Assembly: GCA_018401455.1 (NCBI GenBank)
Contig: JAGYKU010000030.1
Location: forward strand, 1-32,697
Origin: Flavobacteriales bacterium
Lineage (GTDB): Bacteria > Bacteroidota > Bacteroidia > Flavobacteriales_D > Parvicellaceae
Length of the DNA: 32,697 bases
Direction: 5' to 3'
The notes beneath the pieces were generated by a model. That model was given only the letters and a program-made list of their open reading frames with translations. It made no database searches and was not told where the DNA came from. Within the stretch, counting starts at the first letter, position 1. Each line of letters begins with the position of its first letter. This document shows, in pieces, positions 8,156-17,666 of this stretch. The translations under genes and the position numbers were made by a program.

Positions 8156-10460
8156 CTATTTTATAAATCTATCATTATGAATGATATATCCAAAACTCAC
8201 TAAGAAACTCCATGGTTTTTCCATTCCATTATAATGATTCAAACTTGCGCTCAATGGTCCAATGGGAGAATGGAATACAGCGCTTAAAGAACCGATGAAA
8301 AAAGTATTTTCAATAATGTTTTTTTCTTGGCTCAAATCATAAAACGGTTGATTGTATTTGTTTTTAGAGATGTTGTTGAAAGGTTTGAATAAATATCCTT
8401 CAGCTCTTAAATCAATATTGCTATTAATTGAAAAAACGGTCTGTAATCCCGATGCTGCAAAGAAATGTGTGGAATATTCTTCAAAAAACATAGCCCTACT
8501 TTCGTAAGTGGGTTGAAAATTTGGAGAAACAATTACGCTAGCAGTATAATTATCCAAAAACTTTTCGGTAAATAAGGCGCTGGCATCTAAACTAATACCA
8601 AATGATAATCTTTTGGAAGTCGTAAAATATTTCTGACCTTTGAATCTTAAATTAAGAAATTCATGAGAGACATCCACAGATGGGAAAATTAAGATGGAAG
8701 TACTTCCTGGAGTCGTGTTTTCTATTCCTCTAAAATAAGATGCGTTGAATTTCAGAATACTTCCTTTGTTAGAAAATTGCTTTCTGTTTAGACTAGATTG
8801 TTCATACTTAATATATAGATTATGCCCCCTTAAGACTGTTAGATCGGTGGTGTCGCTCGGTGTAAATTCATTTGTTTGGTAATAACTGTTTTCAATTAAT
8901 CCGCTAGAATAACCGATAACTGCTTTTCCGAAATAACTTACTGGAAAAATGAGGTTTGCCCCTGCATATCTTTCGTTTTCTACTATAAACGAAGGTTTTG
9001 ATTCTTCAAAAAAAGTGGCGAAACTTCTAAAATAATCAAATCGATTGAGTGTATAAAATCCTTCTATAGAAAAAGGTATTTTAAAATTGAAGTCTAATTT
9101 AGCGTTGGCTTTAGCAGATCCATAATATTTACCAAAATAAGATTCACCTGTGGTTTCAAAACCTATTTTTCCCAATCTGGCATATTTAATTCCCATATAT
9201 CCAGTGTTGATGGGTTTTGAACTAAAAACACCTCCAAACTTTATAGAAAAAGGTCTTTGTGTGTACGCATCAAGATAGAGGATGTATTTGCCAGTTGTGG
9301 GATTGTATTTTGCTAATGGGTAGATAAATTTTAATTTGGTATCTGCAATCAAACGGAAATATCGCTTTTTGAGTTTTTCTAAATCCAACTCCTTATCTTT
9401 CTGTAAAAGTGATTTTTTAATATAGGACGCCACATTGTCGTTCACCCCTGAAACCACAACATCCTCAATAATCATGGGTTGAAGTTTGCTATAAAACTGC
9501 ATTCTTCGTTTCATCACTTCTTCCACAGTGACTCTTCTTTTGATAAGCATTTTGATAGAATTCATCACTGCCATAGTGGCATTGTACCCTGCTTCAATAG
9601 CTTTGTCTCCTTCGTTGAATCCAAAAATACTGATAGGTTCATCTGGTTCTATTAAGATACCATTTTCACAGATTATTGTAGATGGATTTCTGTTGAGAAT
9701 CATGGTTTTTAGTTGCGAAAAAACATCATCCTCATCTGGAGGTGAAGTAGTATCAGTAAAGTTTACGCCAATGATGATGTCTGGAAAAAACTCATCATAC
9801 ATTACATCAGTGGGGAAATTATTGTACAAACCACCATCAAACATTAATCTGCCGTTTACTTTGATAGGTTTTAAATAGCCAGGATATGTCATGGACGCTC
9901 TTACCGCCTGATTTAAGTGTCCAGAATCAAAAACAACTGGAGATTTACTAGCAACATCAGCAGCAACACATCGGAAAGGAACAAACAAACTATCAAAATT
10001 ATAGGACGCAATTTTACTTACTGGAGAAAAATTGACCATACTTTCATAATCTAAAAGTACTGGATTGTTAAAGTTGGTAGGAATAATCTTGGTTAGTGAA
10101 AAGTCTTCAGTAAGTTTAATGTCTATCCAAGATGGATCTGATTTTTCTTTTCTAAAATAATGATCAAATTTCTTTTCAATTCCTCCAGAAGACATCATTT
10201 GAAACTTTGTCTGTCAATATCACAATGAATCAATTAAAACGTGGAGACCAACCTACAGCATACATACTTCCTACCAATGCACCAGCACTTGTGCCTGTAA
10301 TGTAATCAATTGGAATATTATTTTCTTCAAGCGCTTTTAAAACTCCTATATGTGCAAATCCAAGTGCCCCACCACCACTTAATACAAGCCCTACTTTTTG
10401 AGCATTAACTGATGCCGAGAAATATAATAAAAATATCAGTATAAATAGTCTTTTGAGCAA
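8156..10460 (-). pseudogene. Patatin-POTRA-beta-barrel outer-membrane protein, frameshifted
   Basis: A type Vd-like (PlpD-like) surface lipase gene broken near its 5' end. The N-terminal part starts at TTG 10460, with signal peptide residues 1-20, the oxyanion loop SGGGALG and the nucleophile Ser58 in GTSAG; it stops after GWSPRFN. The rest is open from about 10210 to 8156: the catalytic Asp lies in FDGGLYNN, a POTRA-like segment (IIEDVVVSGVNDNVASYIKK) follows, then an Omp85-type barrel of about 350 residues ending with an aromatic-rich strand. Between 10199 and 10245 the expected bridging sequence is present but spread over two frames (SPRF, then IDSL, then ILTDK, then FQMMSSG), which needs about three indels. 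This is either a real null allele or local sequence error; the methionine at 10198 is not a natural start. Confidence 0.8.
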
Positions 10461-10515
10461 TGTATGTTTTTGAGTGATAATTAGTATAACGACTTCAAAG
10501 GTCTAAAAAAGTTGC

Positions 10516-10550
10516 TTTAAAATAAAGGATTAAAACGATTTTATTTTAAA
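10516..10550 (-). terminator. Possible AT-only hairpin after the L,D-transpeptidase gene
   Basis: TTTAAAATAAA at 10516-10526 is perfectly complementary to TTTATTTTAAA at 10540-10550, with a 13-base loop. It lies 20 bp past the stop at 10570. The stem has no G or C, so as a terminator it would be weak. Confidence 0.35.
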
Positions 10551-10569
10551 ATATTGTGAACAACCTTAC

Positions 10570-12165
10570 TTAATCTTTCAAAAAGTATTTGTTTTTGAAT
10601 GCTTCGATTAAGGCTTCATCTTTTTTATAAACATCGAGCATTGTTTTTAAATGTCCGTTGTTTGTTCCTGTAGAAGAAAAATAGGCGATGTGAATGGGGT
10701 AAATTCCTGAAGGCGTCATGGTTTTGGTAGTTTTCTTTACCAGTAAAGTATCAATAAGGTTTTCCCATTTTGGGTTTTCTTCTTTATTTACAATGTAATT
10801 GGCAACATCAAAAGGATTTTCTAATCTCACACATCCATGGCTGTATGTTCTAATATCTTTCTTAAAAAATGATTTGGAAGGCGTATCATGAAAATAAACG
10901 GAATGTTTGTTATCGAAGATAAACTTCACTTTGCCCAAAGCATTAGAACTGCCACTTTTTTGCTTTATGGTATATTTAAATGAACTCGCATTGGCATTTT
11001 CCCAATCAATGTCATTAATAGCAACGCCTTTGGTAGAAATCGCATATCCATTTCTTTCTAAATAGGTAGGGTCTTTTTTCATTTTGGGAATCAACTCTCC
11101 AGAAGTAATACTATAGGGTACGTGCCATTCAGGGTTTACGATAAAATACTTTAATTGACTTTGAATTTCTGGAGTGGGCGTATATGAAGTTCCTACTACT
11201 GTTCTGTTATTTATAACCAATTCATTATTTTCATACACTTTGAATAAAAATTCTGGAATATTGGCAAAAAAATAGTCTTTCCCCCAATCCTCTATCCAAC
11301 GCCATTTTTCAAGATTGATAGCAGCTTGAAAATAAATTTTACTTCCTGAATATTCTAGCATTTCGGCAGTATGTTTTCCAATAAGACCATCTGGTGTCAA
11401 TCCATTGTCTTCTTGAAATAATTTCACCCCTTCTACAATTTGTATTCCTGTATCTGAAGAAGAAAGATAGTCGAGTTTTATCAAAGCCAGTTTAGCAGCT
11501 TCATAGGATTTTACAGAATCTTTTTTAAAGTTTGGAATAGCAATAAAATCATCGGAAATTTCATTTTCTGAAACATATTTTGCCAAGGCTTTTTGTAATT
11601 TTTGGTATTCTATATGTTGAGGTTGGAGAAGTAGTAATTGTTTAATAAGTTCTCCTTTTTTCATTACTTTGCTGAAAGAAATTAAAGAATCTTTAAGTTT
11701 TAAATCTGTGTAAACTTTTGGTGTGTCGATTAATCCACGATGCAAGTGAGTACCGAATTTTACATAACTTTTACTCAAGGTAATTTCTAGTTCAAGAGCG
11801 TTTTGGAAATTGGTTTCGAAGGCTGTTTTATAGACCTCTAAAGAATCTAAATGATAATGCACGGGATTTAATCCAAATCCATTTGCTTTTTGCAAAAGGT
11901 CTATCAATTGAATTGCTTCTTCACTTAAAATGAAATTTTCGTTGAACCAGAGGTTTTTGAAATCATTAGTATCATAGACACTTTTTAGAATAGAATCTTG
12001 AGGCTCAAAAGAATATTTTTTTAGATCTGAATTTAATTGTTCAATTTCTTTTTCATTATTTTCTACAATTAATTCTTCTTCTGATTTGCTTGTATTATCT
12101 GTATTATTACAGCGAATTAAAACACTTAGAATGAAGAGCAAAAGAATGTAAAATGAAAGTTTCAA
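10570..12165 (-). CDS. L,D-transpeptidase (YcbB/LdtD-like), exported
   Basis: A 531-residue peptidoglycan cross-linking enzyme of the YkuD family that forms 3-3 linkages between stem peptides, or attaches proteins to them, in the periplasm. The N-terminus is a signal segment (MKLSFYILLLFILSVLIRCN); Cys19 could be lipidated, but Arg at -1 makes the lipobox poor. A scaffold domain covers about 50-230, a PG_binding_1 domain about 237-272 (VEGVKLFQEDNGLTPDGLIG), and the YkuD catalytic domain about 335-460, with HDTPSK (His426) and the signature YSHGCVRLE, whose Cys445 is the nucleophile and His443 its partner. Length and domain order match the YcbB group. The start is TTG at 12165, since an in-frame TAA lies just upstream and no ATG fits. 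Confidence 0.88.
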   Translation of the reverse strand: MKLSFYILLLFILSVLIRCNNTDNTSKSEEELIVENNEKEIEQLNSDLKKYSFEPQDSILKSVYDTNDFKNLWFNENFILSEEAIQLIDLLQKANGFGLNPVHYHLDSLEVYKTAFETNFQNALELEITLSKSYVKFGTHLHRGLIDTPKVYTDLKLKDSLISFSKVMKKGELIKQLLLLQPQHIEYQKLQKALAKYVSENEISDDFIAIPNFKKDSVKSYEAAKLALIKLDYLSSSDTGIQIVEGVKLFQEDNGLTPDGLIGKHTAEMLEYSGSKIYFQAAINLEKWRWIEDWGKDYFFANIPEFLFKVYENNELVINNRTVVGTSYTPTPEIQSQLKYFIVNPEWHVPYSITSGELIPKMKKDPTYLERNGYAISTKGVAINDIDWENANASSFKYTIKQKSGSSNALGKVKFIFDNKHSVYFHDTPSKSFFKKDIRTYSHGCVRLENPFDVANYIVNKEENPKWENLIDTLLVKKTTKTMTPSGIYPIHIAYFSSTGTNNGHLKTMLDVYKKDEALIEAFKNKYFLKD

Positions 12166-13026
12166 AAGGGCTTGTTTTTAAAAAGTTTGCAATGGTAGTA
12201 AATATATTAATACTATTCCTAATATTTGATGTTAATAATTTTAAACCATTTATAAAATTGACTAATGAGCGTATTTGAAGGGTTAAATTAGGATGGAAGA
12301 TGGAAGATGGGAGATATGAAATCAGAAATCAGAAACCTGAAAGTATGAAGTAATTGTTACATTGGATATTGTTACATTAAAAAATGGTTGATGGTTGATG
12401 GGAGATGGGAGATGGGTTCAATCTTCGCTAGTGCTTCGATTGATGAAAGATGGGAGATGGTTGATGGGAGATGGTTGATGTTTGACGGGATGGATGATGG
12501 GAAATCAGAAAGAGTGAGACAATATTAATTTGATAATTGATAATTGTTAATTGTTAATGGTAAGTTGTTAATTTATATGCTAAAAACATTTGTCACTTCG
12601 ACCTCCGAAGTTTCGTAATCTAAAAATTGAGTTAATAATTTGAAAAATGGATTAATTTGATAATTACTAAAGTGAAAACTTTACAGACGTACAACAAGTG
12701 TGAACCTTTGCGCCCATTGTTGTTAAAAAAAACTGAATATTTTTGATGAAATTTTAAATCAGATAACCTTCGCAATTGCTTCGTTTATTGAAAAAAGTTG
12801 AAAAAGGAAAATATGAAGTATTTGTTAAATAGTAAAATGTGCTACATACGATGCGTGATGTCTAGTGGAGATAGATAAAAGTTTAATTTTTGATTAAAGT
12901 GTACATTACTTTATATTTTGAATGTTCCTTTCTGAAGTATTTTCAGAATCAATATCTGATAAAGGAATTGTTAAAAATGTATGGTTGTTTCATTAATTGA
13001 TTATAAATAAATATCAACATCTGTAT
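12166..13026. other. Gene-free, low-complexity intergenic region
   Basis: About 860 bp with no gene I can support on either strand. From about 12290 to 12510 it consists of variants of short purine-rich words (GATGGAAGATGGGAGAT, GGTTGATGGGAGATGG, GAAATCAGAAA). About 12530-12580 is AT-rich tandem text (TTGATAATTGATAATTG and TTAATTGTTAATGG). A TTCTGAA/TTCAGAA hairpin lies at 12930-12948. The region borders the decayed gene at 13027-13815 and probably includes degraded coding DNA that is no longer readable. Confidence 0.5.
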
Positions 13027-13815
13027 TTAGTTGTTAGGGTCATAAATAAGTACTTTGTCATATTTTTCAGGTCCTCCACAAAACGTCTGTATTAAACTCA
13101 ATTTTTTATCTTTCCATATTATGACCAATCATAATTCCATTACTGAATTGTAAAGTCTTTAGAAACAATATTATTAGAACTGTCGAGAAGTGAATAATTT
13201 CCAATTAGTGTTTTGCTTTTCTTATATACAACTGAATTGGGTTCGATGTTGGTAATAAGAATAAAATTTAGATTGTATTCTTGTGTATTTAAGTGAAATT
13301 TGAGGAATGTCTTAGAAGTGTCTCTAAAAATTTCAATGGAATTATCTTTGTTAATTTTTAAGTAAACATGTTGAACCAATAGCATATAAATCAAATAGTC
13401 TTGAATTGTATAGTATCCCATAGAGTCAACTTGATTTAAATTACTTGTAAACTGTTTTTGTCTGTAAACAGTATCATTGTTTTGAACACACATTTTTGAA
13501 CTTCAGGATAGAAAAATGCGAATGTAAAATACCCACACGATATTGATTTCATTATTTTTTATTTCTAGATTATTTATTCTCAATCCAATTGGGTAAATAC
13601 CAAAGTCTGCATTTTGATAGTTTTTTACTATTTCAGCCATACTTCTATTAGAATCAAACTTACTTTTGAAATCGTTTTCTATCCAAACACCTTTATATTT
13701 AAAATAAAATATGATTTCTAAATTGTGTTTGTCCAAATGTAATTTGAGCAAAAACAAAGGATATTAAAAATGTCATTAACTTTATTCTATTTTCACAATT
13801 TTTATATTTTCTCAT
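13027..13815 (-). pseudogene. Decayed gene for an exported hypothetical protein
   Basis: Reading across frames from ATG at 13815 recovers one protein of about 260 residues. It starts with MRKYKNCENRIKLM and a signal peptide TFLISFVFAQITFGQ. A frameshift near 13715-13735 leads into a frame with FYFKYKGVWIENDFKSKF, and this runs to an in-frame TGA at 13503-13505. The same frame then continues three codons later (SSK, MCVQNNDTVYRQKQF) to 13140. Further shifts connect to SNGIMIGHNME and finally LSLIQTFCGGPEKYDKVLIY, ending DPNN and TAA at 13027. The pieces are collinear and protein-like, so I call a single pseudogene with at least four lesions. The family is unrecognised; two internal pieces could still be translated as small ORFs (13503-13757 and 13140-13493). 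Confidence 0.65.
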
Positions 13816-13956
13816 TTGTAATTTACTTTTAATAACTTTCGTTTCATTCACTTGACTTCTTTTCCTCCCATTTGAATAGTTTTTAGTTTTTTTATTTTAA
13901 TATCTTTGGTCATATATCTTCTCAATTTTTATGTTTTTCCGCCATAAAACTCATGA

Positions 13957-14303
13957 TTATAGCTCAATTTCAACTATTTTATTTCTAGAACTGTCTTTTA
14001 TTGAAAACAAAAATTTTATTTTTCGATTATTGATGAAAGATTCACTTCCAAAACTCCTCTTTAGATTCATATATACTTCCAGTTATAGAATCTATAAAAA
14101 CATATTGCTCTTTAAAACATTTAAAATCTTTATCCAAACAAAATAACTATATTTATTTTCATTAATAATATCTGGTTTTGTGTTTTCAAATATATGACTT
14201 ATGTTTCTACATACATCTCATCAGAATTTAAAGAAACATGACAAGAAGAAATTATAAGAAATGAAAAATATATGTTATTTTTATTTGAGGATAATATATT
14301 CAT
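13957..14303 (-). pseudogene. Decayed gene for a small lipoprotein
   Basis: From ATG at 14303 the frame gives a lipoprotein-like start: MNILSSNKNNIYF, then the hydrophobic SFLIISSCHVSLNSDEM with lipobox IISSC. After a shift near 14205 the text continues as CRNISHIFENTKPDIINENK and YSYFVW, then, after another shift near 14125, DFKCFKEQYVFIDSITGSIY and ESKEEFW, and after a third near 14035, GSESFINNRKIKFLFSIKDS, ending VEIEL and TAA at 13957. All the segments are on one strand and collinear, about 115 codons in total. I infer a single gene inactivated by about three indels. No family is recognised. The plus-strand ORF over the same bases is its shadow. Confidence 0.55.
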
Positions 14304-14417
14304 ATTTAATATTTTTGATTAAATAGGAATTTACGATTATGGAACATGGTTGATGTTTGAGGTCTGGTGATTTTGGGTTAGATAAAGTTTAATTTAACAA
14401 TGAGAACCTTGAAACTT

Positions 14418-15128
14418 TCACTCAACAGAATTTGCTTCTAATTCCAAAACTTTGTTTCTAAATTCATCCCAAAATGCTGGTGGGTCTAGGGTTAATAATA
14501 TATTTTGAGAAGTTCTGGGATGAATGAATTCAAGGCTGTAACTGTGAAGAAAAAGATTGGGCAATTGTAAAATATTTTCAAACATAGCATTGTGGTGTCT
14601 GTTTCCATATTTGTGATCACCAACTATAGGATGTGCTATTTTATTAGCATGAATTCTCAATTGATGTGTTCTTCCTGTAATGGGTTCAAATTCAAGCAAT
14701 GTGTATCTCGAACTTGGGTAAGGAACTACTGGAATGGGTAATGTAAAATATTCTAAAGGTTGATATTTTGAAGTTGCTTCTTTGTAATTTCCTCTTTCAT
14801 TTTTTACGGGAGAATCTATAATGCCATTTTCCATAACATGACCTCTTACCAATGCTCTGTATTTCTTTTGTATTTTACTTTCGGTAAATAAATTTTGAAA
14901 TTCGGCAACAAATTCCTTTGCTTTAGCCAATAAAATAAGCCCTGAGGTTTTTCTGTCCAATCTATTGATGGGATATAATTTACCTAAATTGTTTTGTTTA
15001 GCTAATTGTAAAAGAGAATCATCTTCAATGTTTCGAGCATAGTAGGAATGATGTACCAAGACATTATTGGGTTTGTTCAAAACCAAAATGTAATCATCTT
15101 CATATAAAACCTCAATCTGTAAACCCAT
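14418..15128 (-). CDS. truC: RluA-family pseudouridine synthase, TruC-like
   Basis: A 236-residue pseudouridine synthase. In the TruC branch the enzyme converts U65 of tRNA to pseudouridine. The family core is clear: VLYEDDYILVLNKPNNVLVHH near residues 8-27, the catalytic Asp58 in INRLDRKTSG, KKYRALVRG, then EPITGRTHQLRIH (about 152-164) and PIVGDHKYG. The lengths of the loops and the KP.N.LVHHS opening fit TruC better than RluC/RluD, which also carry an S4 domain that is absent here. It overlaps the upstream S4 RNA-binding gene by 17 bp, so the two are expressed together and both act on RNA. A different tRNA or rRNA target remains possible. Confidence 0.85.
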   Translation of the reverse strand: MGLQIEVLYEDDYILVLNKPNNVLVHHSYYARNIEDDSLLQLAKQNNLGKLYPINRLDRKTSGLILLAKAKEFVAEFQNLFTESKIQKKYRALVRGHVMENGIIDSPVKNERGNYKEATSKYQPLEYFTLPIPVVPYPSSRYTLLEFEPITGRTHQLRIHANKIAHPIVGDHKYGNRHHNAMFENILQLPNLFLHSYSLEFIHPRTSQNILLTLDPPAFWDEFRNKVLELEANSVE

Positions 15129-15477
15129 CGATATCTCTTCTGTTTTTCTTGGTAGGACGTCCTTTCAAACCTTGCAAATGATTGAGTCGGTTTTGCGATT
15201 GAATTTCTTTTAAAACCAGCAAATCTTCTTCAGAAGTAGTTTCGATAAGATGTTCGGTAAGCAATTTGGCGCCAATTCTAGATTTTGGAATATTGATTAC
15301 TTTGTAAGTTTTCCAAATAGGATTGTTTTTGACCCCAATTTGAGCACTATTTGATACGATTTTAGATGATTTACAAATTTCTCCGTTGAGTTGTATCATA
15401 CCTTTTTCACACAATTTACTCGCTTCCGACCTTGTTTTGGAAAGTCTCAAGCACCATATCAATTTATCAATTCTCAT
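15112..15477 (-). CDS. S4-domain RNA-binding protein, HslR-like
   Basis: I choose the ATG at 15477 (MRIDKLIWCLRLSKTRSEA, 121 residues) because S4 proteins of this type begin exactly there; the frame extends nine codons further upstream to another ATG at 15504. The S4 domain covers about residues 1-65 (RIDKLIWCLRLSKTRSEA, then GMIQLNGEICKSS). The basic tail with GRPTKKNRRDIDGF is typical of HslR/Hsp15-like proteins, which in E. coli bind stalled 50S subunits carrying nascent tRNA. It overlaps the truC-like gene by 17 bp and lies divergent from the acylase gene at 15556, so the 78 bp between should hold both promoters. Confidence 0.85.
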   Translation of the reverse strand: MRIDKLIWCLRLSKTRSEASKLCEKGMIQLNGEICKSSKIVSNSAQIGVKNNPIWKTYKVINIPKSRIGAKLLTEHLIETTSEEDLLVLKEIQSQNRLNHLQGLKGRPTKKNRRDIDGFTD

Positions 15478-15555
15478 TATTACAAAATTAGGGATATTTC
15501 TCATTAGAATGTTTATTTTTGAAGAATTATAAAAAATTAAGATTCACAAATTCGT

Positions 15556-17652
15556 ATGAAATATCTTTTACAGACATTGATTTTGCTTACTTCTCATCAT
15601 TTTATTGCGCAACAGTATGTCAATATTCAGCCAGAAGATGTAACCATTAAAAGAGATATTTGGGGAATTCCTCACATCTACGGCAATAGAGATGTTGAGG
15701 TGGCTTTTGGTTTGGCGTATGCCAATGCCGAAGATGCTTTTGTGGAAATGCAAGAAATGTTTATCATCGCCAAAGGACTTAATGGAAAATATAAAGGTAA
15801 AGAAGGTCTAAAAACAGATTATATGCTTCACGCACTGAATATTCCAGAAAAAATTGAGAAATGGTATGACATTCAAGTAAGTGTTGAATTTCAAATGTAT
15901 TTGGAAGCATATTGCCAAGGAGTGAATTATTATGCAAAACAAAATCCCAAAGAAGTGTTGATGAAAAAAATTTTTCCTATTACTCCCAAAGAAGTTTTGC
16001 AAGGTTATGCTTTTTTTATTGCCATAGAATCACATATGGACAAAGCCATTGGAGATATTCTCAAAGAAGAAAAAATCACTTCACAAACCATCGCTACAGA
16101 CTTGTCAAAAGGCTCTAATGGAATGGTTATTAGCGGAAAATTGATGCAAAGTGGCAAAACCACTTTAATGATGAATCCTCACTTACCGATGTACGGTTTA
16201 GGTTCTTTGTTTGAAGCACATTTGGTGAGTAAAGAAGGACTCAATATTCACGGAGCTGTTTGGCATGGTGGCGTTTCTTGTTTGCTTGGAGTGAACGAAT
16301 ATTTGGGATGGACCTCTACAACGAATGATGTAGATAAAAATGACACGTATGTTTTGGAAATGCATCCCAAAAACAAATTGGAATATACTATAGATGGTTA
16401 TTGGTTGGAATTGGAAGAAAAAAAACAAAAACTAAAAGTAAAAGTATTGGGAATTCCAATTACCGTGAAAAAGAAAATGTACACTAGCGTTTTTGGGCCA
16501 ACATTTATCACCAAACATGGTGTTTATTCTGTTTTTTATACTTGCTATGATAGAATTATGGGAGCCGAACAGTATTTCAGAATGAATAAAGCCACTTCAT
16601 TGGAAGAGTTTAAAGGGTTGTTTGTGATGCAAGGTATTCCCGATGAAAATTTTATCTATGGAGATAGAAAGCAAAATATTTATATGATGAATAATGCGCC
16701 AATTTCTCAAAAATTTGAACAATTCAATTATCAAGAATTATTACCCGGAAACACCTCAGTAATGCAATGGAATTCTTTCCAATTGGTTCCAAGTGAAGAT
16801 ATGATACAATACGAAAATCCATCTTGTGGATATATCTATAATTGTAATCACAGTCCTCAAAAAGCATCGAGTCCTTGCTATGAAATGCCTGATTCGCTTT
16901 TGGCTGTCAATTATTTCTACGACTGGAAAGGAGATAATAGTAGGTCTTTGACAATAAAACAATTTATGCAAAGCAAACAAGGAGAAAAAATCAGTTTGGA
17001 GGAACTCAAAACAATGAAGTACTCACAATCTTTGCCAGAAAACGCTCCCATACTTAATTGCTACTTCGAGTTGATGCAATATCAAAACGATCCTGATTTT
17101 TCTGATTATAAAGCGTTTTTTGATACTTATAAAAATTGGGATTTCAATTTTGATAAAACTTCCAAAGCAGGAACATTATTTACATTGATGACAAGATATA
17201 TTTGGGAAAATACGAATAGCGGCAGGGAAATATTATACGAAAAAACTTCCTTTGATAAATCGGTTTATCTTGATGCTTTAGCATACACTCAGAAGTATTT
17301 GGAGAAACATTTTAAAGGAGAAATTATTACTTTAGAAACAATTTTAAAACATCAAAGAGGGGAGAAGGAAATTGGTATTGGTGGTTTTCCAGATGTAATG
17401 ACACTGATTTATCCATTGGAACAAAAAGATGGCACTTTAAAAGCCTACGTTGGAGAAAACATCACGATGTTTATAGAGTTTGGAGTCGATAAAATTTCGA
17501 TGGAATCCATTGTACCTTACGGAAGTAGTAATAAAAAAGAAAGCAAGCATTTTGACGATCAGATGGAAATGTTTACCGATAAAAAATTAAAGAAGGTTTC
17601 GATTTATGAATATGAAATTTTACCTACCATTGTAAAAACTTATCATCCTTAA
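15556..17652 (+). CDS. Secreted penicillin-acylase-family N-terminal nucleophile hydrolase
   Basis: A 698-residue precursor with a signal peptide (residues 1-18, ending HHFIA-QQ). Members are exported amidases that self-cleave into alpha and beta chains; substrates range from beta-lactams to acyl-homoserine lactones and other N-acyl amides. The new beta-chain N-terminus should be Ser187 in KGSNGMVISG; supporting landmarks are the alpha-chain motif IKRDIWGIPHIYG (31-43), MNPHLP after the nucleophile, and LGVNEYLGWTSTTNDVDKND, with the oxyanion/binding segment. The usual Trp four residues into the beta chain is not present, which is common in Bacteroidota homologues. The substrate cannot be told from sequence. 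The sensor-kinase gene starts 14 bp after its stop, so the acylase may share a transcript with the two-component genes. Confidence 0.85.
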   Translation: MKYLLQTLILLTSHHFIAQQYVNIQPEDVTIKRDIWGIPHIYGNRDVEVAFGLAYANAEDAFVEMQEMFIIAKGLNGKYKGKEGLKTDYMLHALNIPEKIEKWYDIQVSVEFQMYLEAYCQGVNYYAKQNPKEVLMKKIFPITPKEVLQGYAFFIAIESHMDKAIGDILKEEKITSQTIATDLSKGSNGMVISGKLMQSGKTTLMMNPHLPMYGLGSLFEAHLVSKEGLNIHGAVWHGGVSCLLGVNEYLGWTSTTNDVDKNDTYVLEMHPKNKLEYTIDGYWLELEEKKQKLKVKVLGIPITVKKKMYTSVFGPTFITKHGVYSVFYTCYDRIMGAEQYFRMNKATSLEEFKGLFVMQGIPDENFIYGDRKQNIYMMNNAPISQKFEQFNYQELLPGNTSVMQWNSFQLVPSEDMIQYENPSCGYIYNCNHSPQKASSPCYEMPDSLLAVNYFYDWKGDNSRSLTIKQFMQSKQGEKISLEELKTMKYSQSLPENAPILNCYFELMQYQNDPDFSDYKAFFDTYKNWDFNFDKTSKAGTLFTLMTRYIWENTNSGREILYEKTSFDKSVYLDALAYTQKYLEKHFKGEIITLETILKHQRGEKEIGIGGFPDVMTLIYPLEQKDGTLKAYVGENITMFIEFGVDKISMESIVPYGSSNKKESKHFDDQMEMFTDKKLKKVSIYEYEILPTIVKTYHP

Positions 17653-17666
17653 AAGTATCCAAAGCA

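Noticed and set aside
10199..10245. Programmed frameshift in the patatin gene
   Set aside because: Three separate shifts in about 45 bp and no slippery heptamer or downstream structure; random indels or sequence error fit better.
12930..12948. TTCTGAA/TTCAGAA inverted repeat as a terminator or operator
   Set aside because: A 7-bp AT-rich arm pair in gene-free AT-rich DNA is expected by chance; no gene ends or begins next to it.
13931..14146. 71-residue plus-strand ORF
   Set aside because: It overlaps the minus-strand decayed lipoprotein gene, has a composition driven by AT-rich sequence, and its residues show no domain or signal pattern.
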